A DNA stretch of 64,000 nucleotides from an uncultured Methanomethylovorans sp. (lineage in GTDB: Archaea > Halobacteriota > Methanosarcinia > Methanosarcinales > Methanosarcinaceae). The notes beneath the pieces were generated by a model. The model was given only the letters and a program-made list of their open reading frames with translations, ran no database searches and was not told the DNA's origin. The stretch covers positions 496,001 to 560,000 of the forward strand of contig NZ_OY782870.1 of assembly GCF_963678545.1 (NCBI RefSeq), given 5' to 3'. Shown one piece after another: positions 18,924-27,789 of the stretch. Made by a program: the position numbers and the translations under genes. Positions within the stretch are counted from its first letter, which is position 1, and each line of letters opens with the position of its first letter.

Positions 18924-18975
18924 TCTCTTAATAATAGGATATAGATATTCTAATCAAAATATGCTATGAGGACAC

Positions 18976-19380
18976 ATGGACATTATGTACTCCGCTTTCT
19001 CGCTGGTAATATTCGCCCTGCTAATGCTGCTGGCAATCCTGCTCATGGTATATGTATCTTCGGTAGTTGCGATACTTGCTCTTTTACTGGTTCCGATCAT
19101 GGGCGTTTTCATAATGCCGGATACTGCATTGTCTTTCCTTGCTTTCAGGCATGTAGTGCTTGCAGAAGGGAATGTGCCTATAAACAACTACCATATCCTA
19201 TTGTTCGTCTGGTCCACGCTCATTGGCATGATCGTTTATTCGGAGATCTTCACATGGTATCTGGAAAGAAAAGCAACTAAAAATGTACAGGTTAAATCTC
19301 CAAAGGCAAAGTCTCCAAAAAAGATCATAGTTTCTGCTAAGGGAATCGTTTCAAAAGCTCGGTCATTGATCCACAAGTAA
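18976..19380 (+). CDS. small membrane protein with basic tail, end of the ABC operon
   Basis: 134 residues with two to three N-terminal membrane helices (FSLVIFALLMLLAILLMVYV and following), another near YHILLFVWSTLIGMIVYSEI, and a cytoplasmic Lys-rich tail containing VKSPKAKSPKKI. GAGGACAC lies just before the ATG. It lies 52 nt after the surface protein in the same direction and is probably cotranscribed. No family recognised. Confidence 0.55.
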   Translation: MDIMYSAFSLVIFALLMLLAILLMVYVSSVVAILALLLVPIMGVFIMPDTALSFLAFRHVVLAEGNVPINNYHILLFVWSTLIGMIVYSEIFTWYLERKATKNVQVKSPKAKSPKKIIVSAKGIVSKARSLIHK

Positions 19381-19702
19381 ATTGAAGGAAACTTTGTTGA
19401 GGATATGATTAATACCTTCAATGTGGCAGTTAATGCTCTCACAAAATGTGCTTATGAGAGTGCAGAGCAGAGCGCTATATAGACAGATTATACTACAATA
19501 GCGTACTATCCCAAACTTGTTTTTGCAAGAGAATTAGTTTATTAAATTTTTTTGTTGACACGAAATTAATGTAAATTGTTGCGAGTACATATTTTATATG
19601 ATTCTTTGGTATCAGTGGTTTAACAATGTCTGTTAAAATGTAAATATCGCAATGTTTAGATATCTTCCATAAATCTTATATACATCAAACATACACTCTA
19701 GA
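19381..19702. other. 322-nt gap, mostly AT-rich and without a supported gene
   Basis: Only a 25-codon frame beginning MINTFNVAVNALTK near 19408 with GAGG just before it is seen, and it is too weak to call. The right end carries CTTATATAC about 27 nt before the ATG at 19703, a TATA-box placement for a leaderless transcript of the next small ORF. Confidence 0.4.
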
Positions 19703-19861
19703 ATGTCAATGAAAAAAATAACATTGTTATTAACTGCATTGATATTTTTAATCCTGTTGCAATTTTGGGATTTTTCAGAGATCGAAAGCGTATTAATAGA
19801 GATTGCTTTGCTTGTACACTTGACTGATTACCTTGTAAAAAACGTATTGAATTGTGATTAG
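19703..19861 (+). CDS. 52-residue hydrophobic small protein (possible)
   Basis: Starts MSMKKITLLLTALIFLILLQ: a basic start followed by a hydrophobic helix, then a mostly apolar second half. A TATA-like CTTATATAC about 27 nt upstream and no ribosome-binding site suggest a leaderless mRNA. It is the first of three short membrane-like frames in a row. No homology recognised. Confidence 0.35.
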   Translation: MSMKKITLLLTALIFLILLQFWDFSEIESVLIEIALLVHLTDYLVKNVLNCD

Positions 19862-19940
19862 TGGTTACTATAGACCACATACTTTTTACCAGGTCTTCAA
19901 CCAAGCATCTTATAATTTAGACTGTATATAGGTATTAAGC

Positions 19941-20108
19941 ATGTTTGAACGTGTGGCAGATTCATTATTTGGTATTTCTGATGTATTAGGAGTATATTTT
20001 ATTTTTATTGTTGGTGTATTTTTAACTTTAGTGGGTATTGTCTGTTTATTGATGATTATTGCATGTTTATTTAGCATCGTTGGGTATGTTTTGCGCATGC
20101 CTAGTTAA
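19941..20108 (+). CDS. 55-residue membrane small protein (possible)
   Basis: Starts MFERVADSLFGISDVLGVYF and continues as one or two long hydrophobic helices (IVGVFLTLVGIVCLLMIIAC), ending in LRMPS. AGGT lies about 9 nt before the ATG. The composition fits an inserted membrane protein rather than a random frame, but no family is known to me. Confidence 0.35.
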   Translation: MFERVADSLFGISDVLGVYFIFIVGVFLTLVGIVCLLMIIACLFSIVGYVLRMPS

Positions 20109-20122
20109 GATTTGATAAAGAA

Positions 20123-20230
20123 ATGGCATTTGGAGACACACTCTTTGTTTTAGTTGTATCACTGATTATTGGTATGCTTTCTCTTCAGGTTGGCACTAGC
20201 TTCCTTGGGTTGGCGTTGTTGGGGATTTAA
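20123..20230 (+). CDS. 35-residue hydrophobic small protein (possible)
   Basis: Starts MAFGDTLFVLVVSLIIGM, a single hydrophobic helix, 14 nt after the previous small frame. The ribosome-binding site is weak. It is called mainly because of its position in a series with two similar neighbours. Confidence 0.25.
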   Translation: MAFGDTLFVLVVSLIIGMLSLQVGTSFLGLALLGI

Positions 20231-20414
20231 GTTTTTGCAAACAATAGTTAGATAAATATCACATTACAAAATAAGAATAATAAAAAGATAGATGATAGCG
20301 ATTTTTAAATAACAAAATCCGGCTTTGTGTATCCTAAGTGTATATTGACTGTACAAAGAATCATAATTGGAAGGCAGAGATGTAGAACTGTTTATGAGTT
20401 CTACATATTCTGAT

Positions 20415-21152
20415 CTATTCTTTCTTTCCATATTTGGCTTTTATTTCAGCCTGTTTACCACAGCTTTTTTTGCCTTCCAGACATACGCTGTGAACGCAAT
20501 GTGGTCCGGCATAGGAAAATATAATGGGGGCTACTTTTCGAACTTCTTCGAGCATAGCGTCGGCAACTGTTCTGAATTCCCACTGTGCACGGTTGCAGAG
20601 ACGATATGAAAATACGTGTAATAATTCACGGGCGTTGAATGTAACAATCATCTTTGTTTCGGCTGCATTTGGCAGAACAAAACGAGCGTCCTCATTAGAC
20701 GATTCGCCTTTATTTCCAAGGGCTTCGACCCATTCATTATACCATACCTGCATGGTACGCATCTGATTGTCGTATTTTTTAACAGCATCCTCGCCTAATG
20801 CTTCAATTTGCGGTGGAAGGATATAGGCGAATGTTCCTGTGCCGTCTCCGATAGCCTTTGTATATCGCTGGCTCTTGACTGAAAAACTAGCTATCCTGTG
20901 CCTTGTTATCTGGGCAAGGAATGCCCTTGACACACCTTCAATGCCAAAAGTGAAACTGATATGCTCAATAGGAGACATGTGTCCCATGGCAACCAGACCA
21001 TTGATGAAATTGGACTGATCGTTTGATTCTATTTTTTCGAGCAGTTCTCCTATATTTGCATTTGAGTAGCAGAGTTTAGCCGCCATGGCTACGACATTCT
21101 CCGGATTAGGCGTGTGTTCCAGAAGACGAACTTTTACGTTTGTTCTACCCAT
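20415..21152 (-). CDS. thyX: flavin-dependent thymidylate synthase
   Basis: ThyX methylates dUMP to dTMP using methylene-folate (or methanopterin in archaea), NAD(P)H and FAD. The 245-residue protein has the signature RHRIASFSVKSQRY at residues 84-97, which binds FAD and dUMP. The C-terminus (HCVHSVCLEGKKSCGKQ) has several Cys, possibly a metal site outside the core fold. GGGGATCAC upstream of the ATG serves as ribosome-binding site. It is a single gene. Confidence 0.95.
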   Translation of the reverse strand: MGRTNVKVRLLEHTPNPENVVAMAAKLCYSNANIGELLEKIESNDQSNFINGLVAMGHMSPIEHISFTFGIEGVSRAFLAQITRHRIASFSVKSQRYTKAIGDGTGTFAYILPPQIEALGEDAVKKYDNQMRTMQVWYNEWVEALGNKGESSNEDARFVLPNAAETKMIVTFNARELLHVFSYRLCNRAQWEFRTVADAMLEEVRKVAPIIFSYAGPHCVHSVCLEGKKSCGKQAEIKAKYGKKE

Positions 21153-21459
21153 TAGTGTGATCCCCTTTTCATGATATTGCTTTCATAAGAATGAACTAGA
21201 ACCATCTTAAACGTGTTTCTTTATATGAATGACCCTGAGAAACGTTTTTGATATCTAGTCTTTACCAAATAGGATATCTATTTTTTGCAGCCTGATGATA
21301 GCAGCAAGGTAGATCATTCAATTCCCTTTTAGAAAGGGATATTCGTACTCGATAAAAAAAATACATAAGTTAAGGTCAGTTGTCTGAACTGAATATTTAG
21401 GATACCTACAGAGCGAGTAAAAGATAATATTTGACACTTTGTTTTCACGTTTCTGCCTC
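21153..21459. other. 307-nt gap with a short perfect hairpin
   Basis: TCCCTTT-tag-AAAGGGA (21323-21339) forms a 7-bp stem with a 3-nt loop. It lies between the 3' end of the Mg2+ ATPase gene and the upstream side of thyX, both on the minus strand. It may act in termination or in 5' control of thyX; nothing else is seen. Confidence 0.35.
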
Positions 21460-23979
21460 TTATTTTACCCTGCTATAAAAGAATCTCTTTATCATTTCTG
21501 CTGTTATGATATACAAGAACACAATAATTCCAAGAATAAATATAGTGGAAAAAGATAGTGGCTCAAAACCAAAGAGTCCCGCTAAGGGAGTAATGGGGAA
21601 CAGCAACGCAGTTACAATCGTTAGAAGTGTGGCAATAGACAGATATTTCCCTGGTTTGCTTTTGAAGAAAGGCTTACGACTTCTAATAACAAGCACGATC
21701 AATGAGGCAGAAACAACTGACTCTAAAAACCAGCCTGTTCTGAACTGATCTGTCATTCCCGGCAATAACAAAATAAGTACGCCAAAAGTAAGATAATCGA
21801 ATACCGAACTTACAAAACCAAATGTTAACATGAACTTACGAATGAAAGCAACGTTCCAGCGCCGTGGAAATTTTACCATTTCAATATCTACACTATCAGT
21901 AGCAATGGTCATTTCAGGAAGATCGGTTAACAGATTGATGAGAAGGATCTGCTTTGGCAATAAAGGTAAAAAAGGAAGAAAAACGGATATACCCGCCATG
22001 CTAAACATATTCCCGAAATTTGCACTTGTGGCCATGAAGACATATTTCTGAGTGTTGGCAAAAGTCATCCTTCCTTCGTTCACACCTTCAACGAGGACTC
22101 CAAGGTCCTTTTCTAGAAGAACAATATCGGCTGCTTCTTTCGCAACATCAACGGCACTATCCACGGATATTCCAACATCTGCAGCATGGAGTGCCGAGGC
22201 ATCATTAATACCATCACCAATATACCCCACTACATTTTCGTTTTTCCTTAGAGCAAGAATTATACGCTCTTTCTGATTAGGCTCTATCTCCGCAAAAATA
22301 TTTACATTATTGGCCTGTTCAAGGAGGGCTTCATCGCTCATTTGCCGAAGTTCAGCGCCAGTAACAATCTTAGAGCTTGATAATCCAATTTGCTGGCCGA
22401 CATTACCTGCTACCAGCTTATTGTCCCCCGTAATCAACTTCAATTCAACTCCAAGCTGTTCCATGCTCTTAATAGTTTCAGTGATGTTAGATTTTGGTGG
22501 ATCAAAAAGGAATATGAATCCCAAAAATGTCATTTCAGTTTCACTGTCTTTACTAATAACTGACTCTGAATCCAAATTCCTATAAGCAAGACCCAGTGTT
22601 CGCAAACCCTTATTGCTAAATTCTTCAAACTTTTGTTGAAGTTCACTACGGACCTCAGATATTTCCACGATGCTACCATCAGCAACTTCAGCCGAAGAAC
22701 AGGCTTCAAGTATGTTTTCAAATGCACCTTTGGTAACCATATGATGTGCACCATCTTTTGTGAATAGCACACTCAAACGCTTACGGATAAAATCATATGG
22801 CACTTCATCAAGCTTCTGATAATCAACAAGGTCAAACTGACGTGCAGCAACGATGGCTTGATCAATAGGATTATCGAAACCTGTTTGATAATAAGCATTG
22901 AGATAAGCATATAAGAGAACTTTGTCACTTTCATAGCCATCTATATCACAAGCTGAGTGTACTTTTAGTATCCCTGAGGTCAATGTTCCAGTCTTATCGC
23001 AACATAGCAAGTTCATACTACCCAAATTTTCAATGGAGGAAAGTCTTTTGACTATGACCTTCCTATGGGCCATGCGCTTAGCTCCATGAGAAAGATTAAC
23101 GCTGATGATAGCCGGTAATAATTGCGGAGTCAGCCCCACAGCAAGAGCTAGTGAAAATAAAAAGGAATCCAGAATAGGACGTGCCAGATAAACATTAATA
23201 GCAAAGATAGCTATAACCATTAGAAGAGTAACTTCCATAAGGAAATAGCCAAATCTCATAACACCTTTTTCAAATTCAGTTTCATCCGGCCTTAATTTCA
23301 GTCTTTCTGAAATCTCGCCGAACTCTGTTTCCTTGCCAGTGCGCACAACCAGCACATTTGCACTTCCACTGACTACATTTGTTCCCATCCATAGTGAATT
23401 CACACGTTGACCAAGAGGAGTTCCTGCTTCCAATACCTTTGCCTCTTTTTCCACTGGAAAAGTTTCACCTGTAAGGGTCGCTTCATTGACAAACAGATCT
23501 CTCGATTCCAGTATAAGACAGTCAGCAGGTATTATATCTCCAGCATTTAGGACCACAATATCGCCAGGTACTATACTATCTATTGGAACCTCAGTTTCTT
23601 TCCCATCACGAAAAACAGTAGATTTTATTTGTACTGTAGCAACCAATTTCTCAAAAACGTTTGCTGCACCTTTTTCCTGCCAGAAGCCCAAAAGACCGCT
23701 AATCAATACAATAATAAAAATGATTAGAGCATCTGCTGGATCATGAAGGAAGAACGACAATCCAGCTGCAAAGAGAAGAATAAGTATAATAGGACTCCTG
23801 AATTGACCAAGCAGGATCGTTAATGAGTCAGACCTTTTTGAAGGCTTCAATAGGTTGGCACCATAAATCGATAGGCGCTGCTGAGCTTGATCACTGTTCA
23901 AGCCTTTTTGTGTTGATTCAAGTTTTTGAAGCATCTCTGAAGTCTGAAAACTCCAGAATGGTAGATTGTGATTGTTCAT
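21460..23979 (-). CDS. mgtA: magnesium-importing P-type ATPase (P3B)
   Basis: 839 residues. Phosphorylation motif CDKTGTLTSG, TGE loop LTGETFPVEKEA, hinge GDGINDASALHAADVGISVDSAVDVAKEAADIVLLEKDL (shown in part) and TGDNKLVAGNVGQQIGL are present. The N-terminal LTGL-like domain and the ten-helix layout match MgtA/MgtB. It probably imports Mg2+ at low supply. A corA gene lies divergently 590 nt away, so the two routes for Mg2+ uptake are neighbours separated by IS debris. An 8-bp hairpin lies 75-98 nt upstream of the ATG and could be part of the 5' leader. Confidence 0.93.
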   Translation of the reverse strand: MNNHNLPFWSFQTSEMLQKLESTQKGLNSDQAQQRLSIYGANLLKPSKRSDSLTILLGQFRSPIILILLFAAGLSFFLHDPADALIIFIIVLISGLLGFWQEKGAANVFEKLVATVQIKSTVFRDGKETEVPIDSIVPGDIVVLNAGDIIPADCLILESRDLFVNEATLTGETFPVEKEAKVLEAGTPLGQRVNSLWMGTNVVSGSANVLVVRTGKETEFGEISERLKLRPDETEFEKGVMRFGYFLMEVTLLMVIAIFAINVYLARPILDSFLFSLALAVGLTPQLLPAIISVNLSHGAKRMAHRKVIVKRLSSIENLGSMNLLCCDKTGTLTSGILKVHSACDIDGYESDKVLLYAYLNAYYQTGFDNPIDQAIVAARQFDLVDYQKLDEVPYDFIRKRLSVLFTKDGAHHMVTKGAFENILEACSSAEVADGSIVEISEVRSELQQKFEEFSNKGLRTLGLAYRNLDSESVISKDSETEMTFLGFIFLFDPPKSNITETIKSMEQLGVELKLITGDNKLVAGNVGQQIGLSSSKIVTGAELRQMSDEALLEQANNVNIFAEIEPNQKERIILALRKNENVVGYIGDGINDASALHAADVGISVDSAVDVAKEAADIVLLEKDLGVLVEGVNEGRMTFANTQKYVFMATSANFGNMFSMAGISVFLPFLPLLPKQILLINLLTDLPEMTIATDSVDIEMVKFPRRWNVAFIRKFMLTFGFVSSVFDYLTFGVLILLLPGMTDQFRTGWFLESVVSASLIVLVIRSRKPFFKSKPGKYLSIATLLTIVTALLFPITPLAGLFGFEPLSFSTIFILGIIVFLYIITAEMIKRFFYSRVK

Positions 23980-24053
23980 ACTTGAAGAATATTATAAGAT
24001 TAACAAAAGGTTATGTCCCCAACTGATATAATACAATGTTGAGAGAACTATAG

Positions 24054-24077
24054 AAACTCCTAATTGAGTAGGAGTTT
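24054..24077. other. 8-bp perfect inverted repeat upstream of mgtA
   Basis: AAACTCCT and AGGAGTTT separated by 8 nt. It lies between mgtA and an IS remnant. It could be a hairpin in an mgtA leader, or part of the mobile-element debris. Function not shown. Confidence 0.4.
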
Positions 24078-24083
24078 TGGTAG

Positions 24084-24356
24084 CTAATTTCCAGTGAGAT
24101 CTAATTTTTGCCGTAGGGATTCTATTATCTTGTCCCATATCCCTGCTTCTGACCACCTTTTCAATCTTCGCCAAGCTGTAACTCCAGAATCATAAGGAGG
24201 TGGCAGATCTCGCCATCTGCAACCTGTTATCAGAACATAGAGAATACCGTTGATGATCTTACGGTCATCAACTCTCTTTCTCCCGGTTATTGGTTGTGGA
24301 GGCAGGAATGTTTTGATTAATTTCCATTGTTCATCAGAGAATTATTTAAAACCCAT
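24084..24356 (-). pseudogene. remnant of an IS5-family transposase (N-terminal part)
   Basis: Translating the minus strand from an ATG at 24356 gives MGFK, an in-frame stop at codon 5, then FSDEQWKLIKTFLPPQPITGR, DDRKIINGILYVLITGCRWRDLPP and TAWRRLKRWSEAGIWDKIIESL. This is clearly homologous to the first ~85 residues of the complete transposase at 27.8-28.6 kb, but the DDE region is absent. The stop and the truncation show that it is dead. Confidence 0.85.
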
Positions 24357-24365
24357 TCAAATCCT

Positions 24366-24395
24366 GGCTCTGTAGAAAACCTCGATTTTCAGGGA
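24366..24395 (+). repeat. left end of a MITE related to the 133-bp copies
   Basis: GGCTCTGTAGAAAACCTCG and the following GATTTTCAGGGA closely match the left end of the element at 27209 (TTCTGCAGAAATCCTCG, then GATTTTCAAGGA). No right end was found nearby, so this is a fragment. It abuts the IS remnant. Confidence 0.65.
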
Positions 24396-24569
24396 CGAAC
24401 TGGAACTGCTGCTTGAGCTTATAGAAATCCACTCAAATCTGCAAGTATTCTATCCTTTGAAGAAAGGAATATATGCAAGAATGCATATTAATATAGTATA
24501 TGAGTAATATTACCCGATTTTGGTTCAGATGAGAGTGAATTTCATTTATTCTGATATAAGGAGGCTTTT

Positions 24570-25505
24570 ATGCTTAATATTTACAAATCAATGGAAAACG
24601 AGATTGTTAGCCTCGATAAGATTGAGAAGGGAGCATGGATAAATCTTGTGAATCCCACTGAAGAAGAAATTCTCACTATATCTGAAAGTTTGAAAATCCC
24701 AGTCGAACATCTCAAAGCTGCTTTGGATGAAGAGGAGCGTGCCAGAATTGAAGTGGATGAAGAGTGTACCATTGTATTGATATCTATTCCTGTTGCAAGC
24801 AAAGACACATCAAAAAAAGGAATATATTATACAATCCCACTTGGAGTTATAATCAATAATGAGAATGTTGTCACTGTGTCTCTTAGAGAAAACTCCGTCA
24901 TAACAAGATTTCTAGAGAATAAAGTCAAATCGTTTCAACCTTTCAAAAAAACACGATTCTTACTACAAATACTATATCGAAGTTCCAGAGATTACCTCCA
25001 ATATCTAAGAACCATTGATAAAACAAGTGATGTTATCGAGAGCAAGCTGCATAAATCTCTAAAAAATGAGGAATTGATCCAACTGTTAGAGCTTGAAAAA
25101 AGTCTTGTTTATTTCTCTACATCATTAAAAGGTAATGAGATAGTCCTTGAGAAGATTCATAAAGCAAATCTTATCAAAATGTACCCGGATGATATCGAAT
25201 TACTTGAAGATGTTATTATCGAAAATAAGCAGGCTATCGAAATGGCTAATATTTATAGTAACATCTTAACCGGAACAATGGATGCTTATGCATCAGTAAT
25301 ATCTAATAATCTAAATATAGTTATGAAGTTTCTAACATCTGTTACAATAATTATATCAATTCCAACGATGGTCGCGAGTTTTTTTGGTATGAATGTAGAC
25401 GTTCCCTTCGAAAATAATCCCCACGCTTTTTTGATAATATTCATGATCTCGACATGGGTCTCGGTTGTATTAGCTGTGGTTATGTTGAGAAAAAAACTGT
25501 TCTAA
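24570..25505 (+). CDS. corA: CorA-type magnesium channel
   Basis: 311 residues. A large cytoplasmic N-terminal domain is followed by two C-terminal membrane helices. The pore signature GMN lies in FFGMNVDVPF near residue 273, and the C-terminal helix ends in basic residues (RKKLF). CorA pentamers carry Mg2+ (also Co2+, Ni2+) down its gradient. AAGGAGG sits 5 nt before the ATG. It pairs functionally with the divergent mgtA. Confidence 0.94.
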   Translation: MLNIYKSMENEIVSLDKIEKGAWINLVNPTEEEILTISESLKIPVEHLKAALDEEERARIEVDEECTIVLISIPVASKDTSKKGIYYTIPLGVIINNENVVTVSLRENSVITRFLENKVKSFQPFKKTRFLLQILYRSSRDYLQYLRTIDKTSDVIESKLHKSLKNEELIQLLELEKSLVYFSTSLKGNEIVLEKIHKANLIKMYPDDIELLEDVIIENKQAIEMANIYSNILTGTMDAYASVISNNLNIVMKFLTSVTIIISIPTMVASFFGMNVDVPFENNPHAFLIIFMISTWVSVVLAVVMLRKKLF

Positions 25506-25719
25506 AATTTATACGCTTGCGTATTACTAGTTCCGAAAGTAGATTGAATTGAAGCTTTGTATTATCCGCATTAGAGACATTACCATCAAAAAAGATAGGA
25601 AATATCTCAAACTCTTTTCCTCTATTTCTTTGCAATCTCTAGTTATTTCTAAACAAGCTCCATCAGAGCCATGACAATATCAGACTACTTCTTCTCATCT
25701 TGTTACTATGTCTAAATAA

Positions 25720-26091
25720 TTATTCTACGATGACAACTCCTTTCATTGAAGGATGAATTGAGCATTCATAATCATATGTTCCAGTTTTGGTAAAGGTATA
25801 ACTGAACGAATCATCCTTGTTGAGTGACTGGGATATGAAATCTGCACCTTTAATAGTATGTGGTACTGAATCGAGATGTGGCCACTTTACTGTATCTCCT
25901 ATAGAGAGCTTAACAGAATTTGGTTCAAAAGCAAAATTCTGAATGGATACTTCAATGACCTTACCGTCAGTCGTTGAATTAGCTGGAGTTGCAGGTGTCT
26001 CGTTAGCCTGAGCCGTAGGCTGCTGTCCAGTACACCCTATGGCCAGAAATGCACAGATTAGAAGTATGAAAACAATTACGTCTCTTTTCAT
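25720..26091 (-). CDS. cupredoxin (plastocyanin-like) lipoprotein
   Basis: 123 residues. A lipoprotein signal ends in LAIGC with Cys20 as the lipid site, then comes a short Thr/Pro/Ala linker and a type I copper domain. Copper ligands are His78 (VPHTI), Cys110 (YECS), His113 and Met116 (SIHPSM). Such proteins carry electrons outside the membrane. The ATG at 26091 follows GGAGGG. A MITE ends 20 nt upstream, so the promoter lies in or beyond the element. A possible role as electron donor to the cbb3 oxidase 8 kb away is inference only. Confidence 0.88.
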   Translation of the reverse strand: MKRDVIVFILLICAFLAIGCTGQQPTAQANETPATPANSTTDGKVIEVSIQNFAFEPNSVKLSIGDTVKWPHLDSVPHTIKGADFISQSLNKDDSFSYTFTKTGTYDYECSIHPSMKGVVIVE

Positions 26092-26111
26092 TATTAACCC
26101 TCCGATATTTA

Positions 26112-26244
26112 GGCTCTGTAGAAATCCTTCAAATCCAAACAATTAGGAGTATCTATAAAATTTCTAAATGTGATACTGGATGTTGATTATTTTTGTCGAA
26201 TTTAGACTATAGCTATTGATTTCAATAGGTTTTCTGCATAACCC
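26112..26244. mobile_element. 133-bp MITE
   Basis: Its ends are imperfect inverted repeats: GGCTCTGTAGAAATCC on the left and GGTTTTCTGCATAACCC on the right. TTA flanks it on both sides (26109-26111 and 26245-26247), a likely target duplication. The right-hand TTA is the stop codon of the phosphoesterase gene. It is the same length as the copy at 27209-27341 and shares its right-hand TTTCAATAGGTTTTCT. It encodes nothing. Confidence 0.75.
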
Positions 26245-27060
26245 TTAATTGAACTCTTTAAGACTTACCTTATCATCAACTATCTCGATATACTCGCATT
26301 TCTTTTCTTCTCCAAAACCCCAGCTACCTGTATTTGCAACCTTTTTTTCGTCATCCACGTATGCCTCATGGGTATGTCCGTATATCAGGTACTGTTCAGG
26401 ATGTATGGGTAACAAGAAATGTCTTGTATCTGCGCCGGCAAGTTCTCTGATCGGTCTAAAGATTTTATATTTCTGGTAGTTCTTGATCCTTATTTCAGGT
26501 GGCTGTCTCATGGACATGAGTGCGGACTTAGGTTCACTTGGGAACCTCTTCAGGCTATCCCAGAACGAGCGTTTGGACAGGAGCAGTTCCCATAGTTTTT
26601 CGGCAGCATTACCCGTGTTATCTCCGGCAAGGCACATGTGCTCACAGAATGCCTCGTATGTTTTCATAGATCTATAAAAAGGGTTACACAGCACTTCTAA
26701 CTGGTATCCGTGGAAGAAAAAGAACTCCTGTTCCTTGCTCCTGATCACCACATGTTTTTCCACTTTGAAGGGAAATAAGTTATTATTTAAAAGTCCATTA
26801 AGGCGAAAAAGGTAGAAATCATGGTTTCCTGCAATATAATGAATCTGTGTATTCTCCAGCATCCTGTTCAAAGTGACCAGAGTCACCGAAAATTCCATTA
26901 CAACTTTAGTGAAATCTCCTCTCCATGTCTCTAGTATGTCACCCAGAAGTACAAGGTGTTCGATCTTCCTGTCCGTCAAGTATTCTATGAATTCTGTAAA
27001 TTCCTTTTCTTTTGATCCCTTCATGCCCAAATGCACATCTGAGACAACTACGATTGACAT
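26245..27060 (-). CDS. calcineurin-like metallophosphoesterase (LpxH-like)
   Basis: About 271 residues with the full set of dinuclear metal motifs: SDVHLG (DxH), LLGDILE (GD), IAGNHDFY (GNHD), a lone His in FFFHGYQL and YGHTHEAY (GHxH). This group hydrolyses phosphomonoesters or pyrophosphate bonds, and the closest-looking layout is that of UDP-diacylglucosamine pyrophosphatase-like enzymes. The substrate in an archaeon is unknown. The ATG at 27060 is chosen since the protein starts MSIVVVSDVHLG after GAGGATG. A longer frame reaches into the upstream MITE and is unlikely to be used. MITEs flank the gene on both sides. Confidence 0.85.
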   Translation of the reverse strand: MSIVVVSDVHLGMKGSKEKEFTEFIEYLTDRKIEHLVLLGDILETWRGDFTKVVMEFSVTLVTLNRMLENTQIHYIAGNHDFYLFRLNGLLNNNLFPFKVEKHVVIRSKEQEFFFFHGYQLEVLCNPFYRSMKTYEAFCEHMCLAGDNTGNAAEKLWELLLSKRSFWDSLKRFPSEPKSALMSMRQPPEIRIKNYQKYKIFRPIRELAGADTRHFLLPIHPEQYLIYGHTHEAYVDDEKKVANTGSWGFGEEKKCEYIEIVDDKVSLKEFN

Positions 27061-27208
27061 TAATTCATCCTCTTTAGATTCCGCCGCATGAACAGAATAT
27101 AGCAGCGTCCTGTTTATATCCCATGATTTAAAGTGTTTTTCATAACACGACCAGAAACCATCGTGACAATATTCGGCATATACAATCTGCACTATGTTTC
27201 TAAATATT

Positions 27209-27341
27209 GGGTTCTGCAGAAATCCTCGATTTTCAAGGAACAAATAGAATTAAGATTTTTCTTAAATGTCTCCCTAGATATAGTTTAAAAATAGCTACTT
27301 CTGGCTTTAGATGTTAATTTCAATAGGTTTTCTACAGAGCC
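27209..27341. mobile_element. 133-bp MITE, second copy
   Basis: Left end GGGTTCTGCAGAAATCC, right end GGTTTTCTACAGAGCC; the ends form inverted repeats and match those of the 26112-26244 copy. The interiors are diverged but alignable (for example TTTCTTAAATGT and TTTCTAAATGTG). It lies about 150 nt upstream of the phosphoesterase gene and 60 nt before the split flippase gene, so it may affect either promoter. Confidence 0.75.
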
Positions 27342-27789
27342 AAAAGAACAATTATTTATATCTAACTGCAGAGTCAGGTTAGTAATTGGATTGTAATTTC
27401 ATGAAAAAATACAATAAATGGGTCATAAGTTCTATTTTGATTAGCATACTTTCGATAGTCCTTATCCTTGTTTTCACTCTGGATACTACAACAACTGCGG
27501 TTATAAAAGATATTAGGCCTGGCTACATATTAGCAGCACTTGTTATTCACATTTTTTCCTTCATAATCTGGGGTTTGCGCATAAAATCAATGACAGGTGC
27601 ACTTGGACATAAAATCGGCCTTCTGAGATCTTTTGAAATTGTGGTCTCAGGCACCTTTGTTGCAGCCCTTACTCCTTCTTCCATAGGCGGGGAACCTTTA
27701 AGGATCCACTTCCTTATGCAGGATCAGATGCCAGTTGGGAAGGCTACTGCAGTTATTCTAGGCGAACGAGTACTTGATGCTATATTGAT

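Noticed and set aside
26245..27243. Longer form of the phosphoesterase with 61 extra N-terminal residues
   Set aside because: The extra part runs into the MITE and lacks family similarity, while a good ribosome-binding site precedes the internal ATG at 27060.
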